This document shows positions 63,401 to 64,000 of a DNA stretch of 64,000 nucleotides, piece after piece. The position numbers and the translations under genes are program-made. Under the pieces are notes generated by a model. The model searched no databases. It saw nothing but the letters and a program-made list of their open reading frames with translations, and was not told the origin of the DNA. Position 1 is the stretch's first letter; every line of letters starts with the position of its first letter. Source of the DNA: Paguma larvata (taxonomy: Eukaryota > Chordata > Mammalia > Carnivora > Viverridae); assembly GCA_030068075.1 (NCBI GenBank), contig CM057837.1, positions 22,103,691 to 22,167,690 on the forward strand, read 5' to 3'.

Positions 63401-64000
63401 TAGTGCCCCCGGCCCCTCTTTATCAGCCGCAGTTGCCGCGAGGGCAGCCCGCCGGCAGAGCAGAAAGGCACCTTGAGGGCATCTGCACGCCCTGCGGGGC
63501 CCAGGGGGAAACCCAGGTCAGGAGATGTGCCCGAGGTTCCTCTAGGACCTTCCCGCACCGCTCTCCATCCCGGCCTTCCTGCTCCCCCACCCCTTGCAAA
63601 ATCCAGGAAGCCTCCCCTACAGAACGTGGCACTTACTGGTTTTACGAACTGAATGTTGAATCAGGATGTTTTAATTGGTACCTAAACACATGCAAGTCGC
63701 ATAGGATTTTGCTTAAAATAGCGTGTGAATAAAAATATAATTAGATAGTTTTTATCCAATAAGTTTTTCTCTACAACGCTCCCAGAAGATTGACATTGAA
63801 AATGTTCTTTTTGCTTCCTCCTGGATGAGGAGCCTGAGCCAGCAAGGTGAGGCTGCTGGCCACGGTCTCCCTCTCAGTGTGTATTTGAGCCAGAGGTGGA
63901 GCTGCGGGTCTGGGCTTCCCTTCAAGGTCTGGGTCCCCAGGACCACCGTCTCTAGGGTCCTGGGAAGGAAATTCAAAACATGTCTGTCTTTTCTGATCAT
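63401..64000. other. Downstream flank of the island, no gene seen
   Basis: Composition falls quickly to AT-rich unique sequence at 63,630-63,780 (TTGAATCAGGATGTTTTAAT, ATAAAAATATAATTAGATAG), which would be first-intron sequence if the rightward gene model is right. A decayed MIR-like piece follows at 63,822-63,925. Confidence 0.4.
63822..63925 (-). repeat. MIR fragment (tentative)
   Basis: GATGAGGAGCCTGAGCCAGC, AAGGTGAGGCTGCTGGCCAC and GAGCCAGAGGTGGAGCTGCG echo the reverse MIR core, but with heavy divergence. Confidence 0.4.

Noticed and set aside
61378..63558. A 726-codon minus-strand open frame across the CpG island (and overlapping frames of 519, 397 and 291 codons)
   Set aside because: All lie in extreme GC-rich sequence where stop codons are rare. 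The translations are Pro/Arg/Ala/Gly-rich low-complexity strings with no domain. Long frames occur in several registers on both strands at once, and they run through CGG and GGCCCC repeats and the Z-DNA tract.

Overview
The window reads as nuclear DNA of a cat-family carnivore (felid). The main evidence is 17 copies of the tRNA-Lys-related carnivore SINE, in the GGGGCGCCTGGGTGGCTCAG form ending in a CT-rich stretch and an AAATAAATAAA-type tail that is typical of Felis and its relatives. One carnivore-type L1 3' end, many ancient mammalian repeats (MIR, L2, L1M/HAL1-like, MLT1/MLT2-like LTRs, MER5A and other hAT relics) and the absence of any bacterial-style gene organisation agree with this. 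I recognise no protein-coding exon, tRNA, rRNA or intact mobile-element gene. The open frames on both strands are short, overlap at random, or follow GC-rich or simple-repeat composition.

Layout. Bases 1-10,300 are GC-rich unique sequence with two SINEs, GT-rich tracts, L2/MIR relics and a few AT-rich islets that may be conserved regulatory elements. At 10,310-11,563 a SINE is split by a complete solo LTR of an ERV1-like endogenous retrovirus, with 4-bp target duplications, promoter and poly(A) signals, and 42-bp repeats in its U3. Bases 11,600-19,700 hold a palindrome-bearing AT-rich islet, a MER5A, a 21-G run, an L1 relic split by a SINE, an MLT1-like LTR and a 500-bp CA-rich minisatellite. 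Bases 19,700-27,100 are dominated by old hAT, L1, L2 and MIR relics, including a long antisense L1 with a SINE inside. Bases 27,100-41,700 contain SINE pairs (two inserted at one target motif, two in tandem), GT and GA tracts and a second hAT copy. Bases 41,700-52,300 hold an MLT2 LTR, a strong conserved-element candidate near 42.8-43.1 kb, and a young-looking SINE with a perfect 15-bp target duplication. Bases 52,300-59,450 hold MaLR-type LTRs, an antisense L1 split by a SINE, and a MIR split by an LTR.

The functional focus is at the right end. A CpG island of about 2.2 kb (61,230-63,400) contains CGG and GGCCCC repeats, Sp1-like boxes, a perfect NF-kB-type site and a perfect CAG|GTAAGT splice donor at 62,280/62,281 on the + strand. 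The simplest reading is the promoter and 5'-untranslated first exon of a gene whose body lies to the right of the window. The unique AT-rich islets to its left (2.3, 12.0, 35.8, 42.9, 49.5, 56.5, 57.4 and 59.7 kb) would then be candidate distal enhancers in a gene-poor flank. I cannot name the gene. All repeat family assignments are from memory of consensus features, without a database search.
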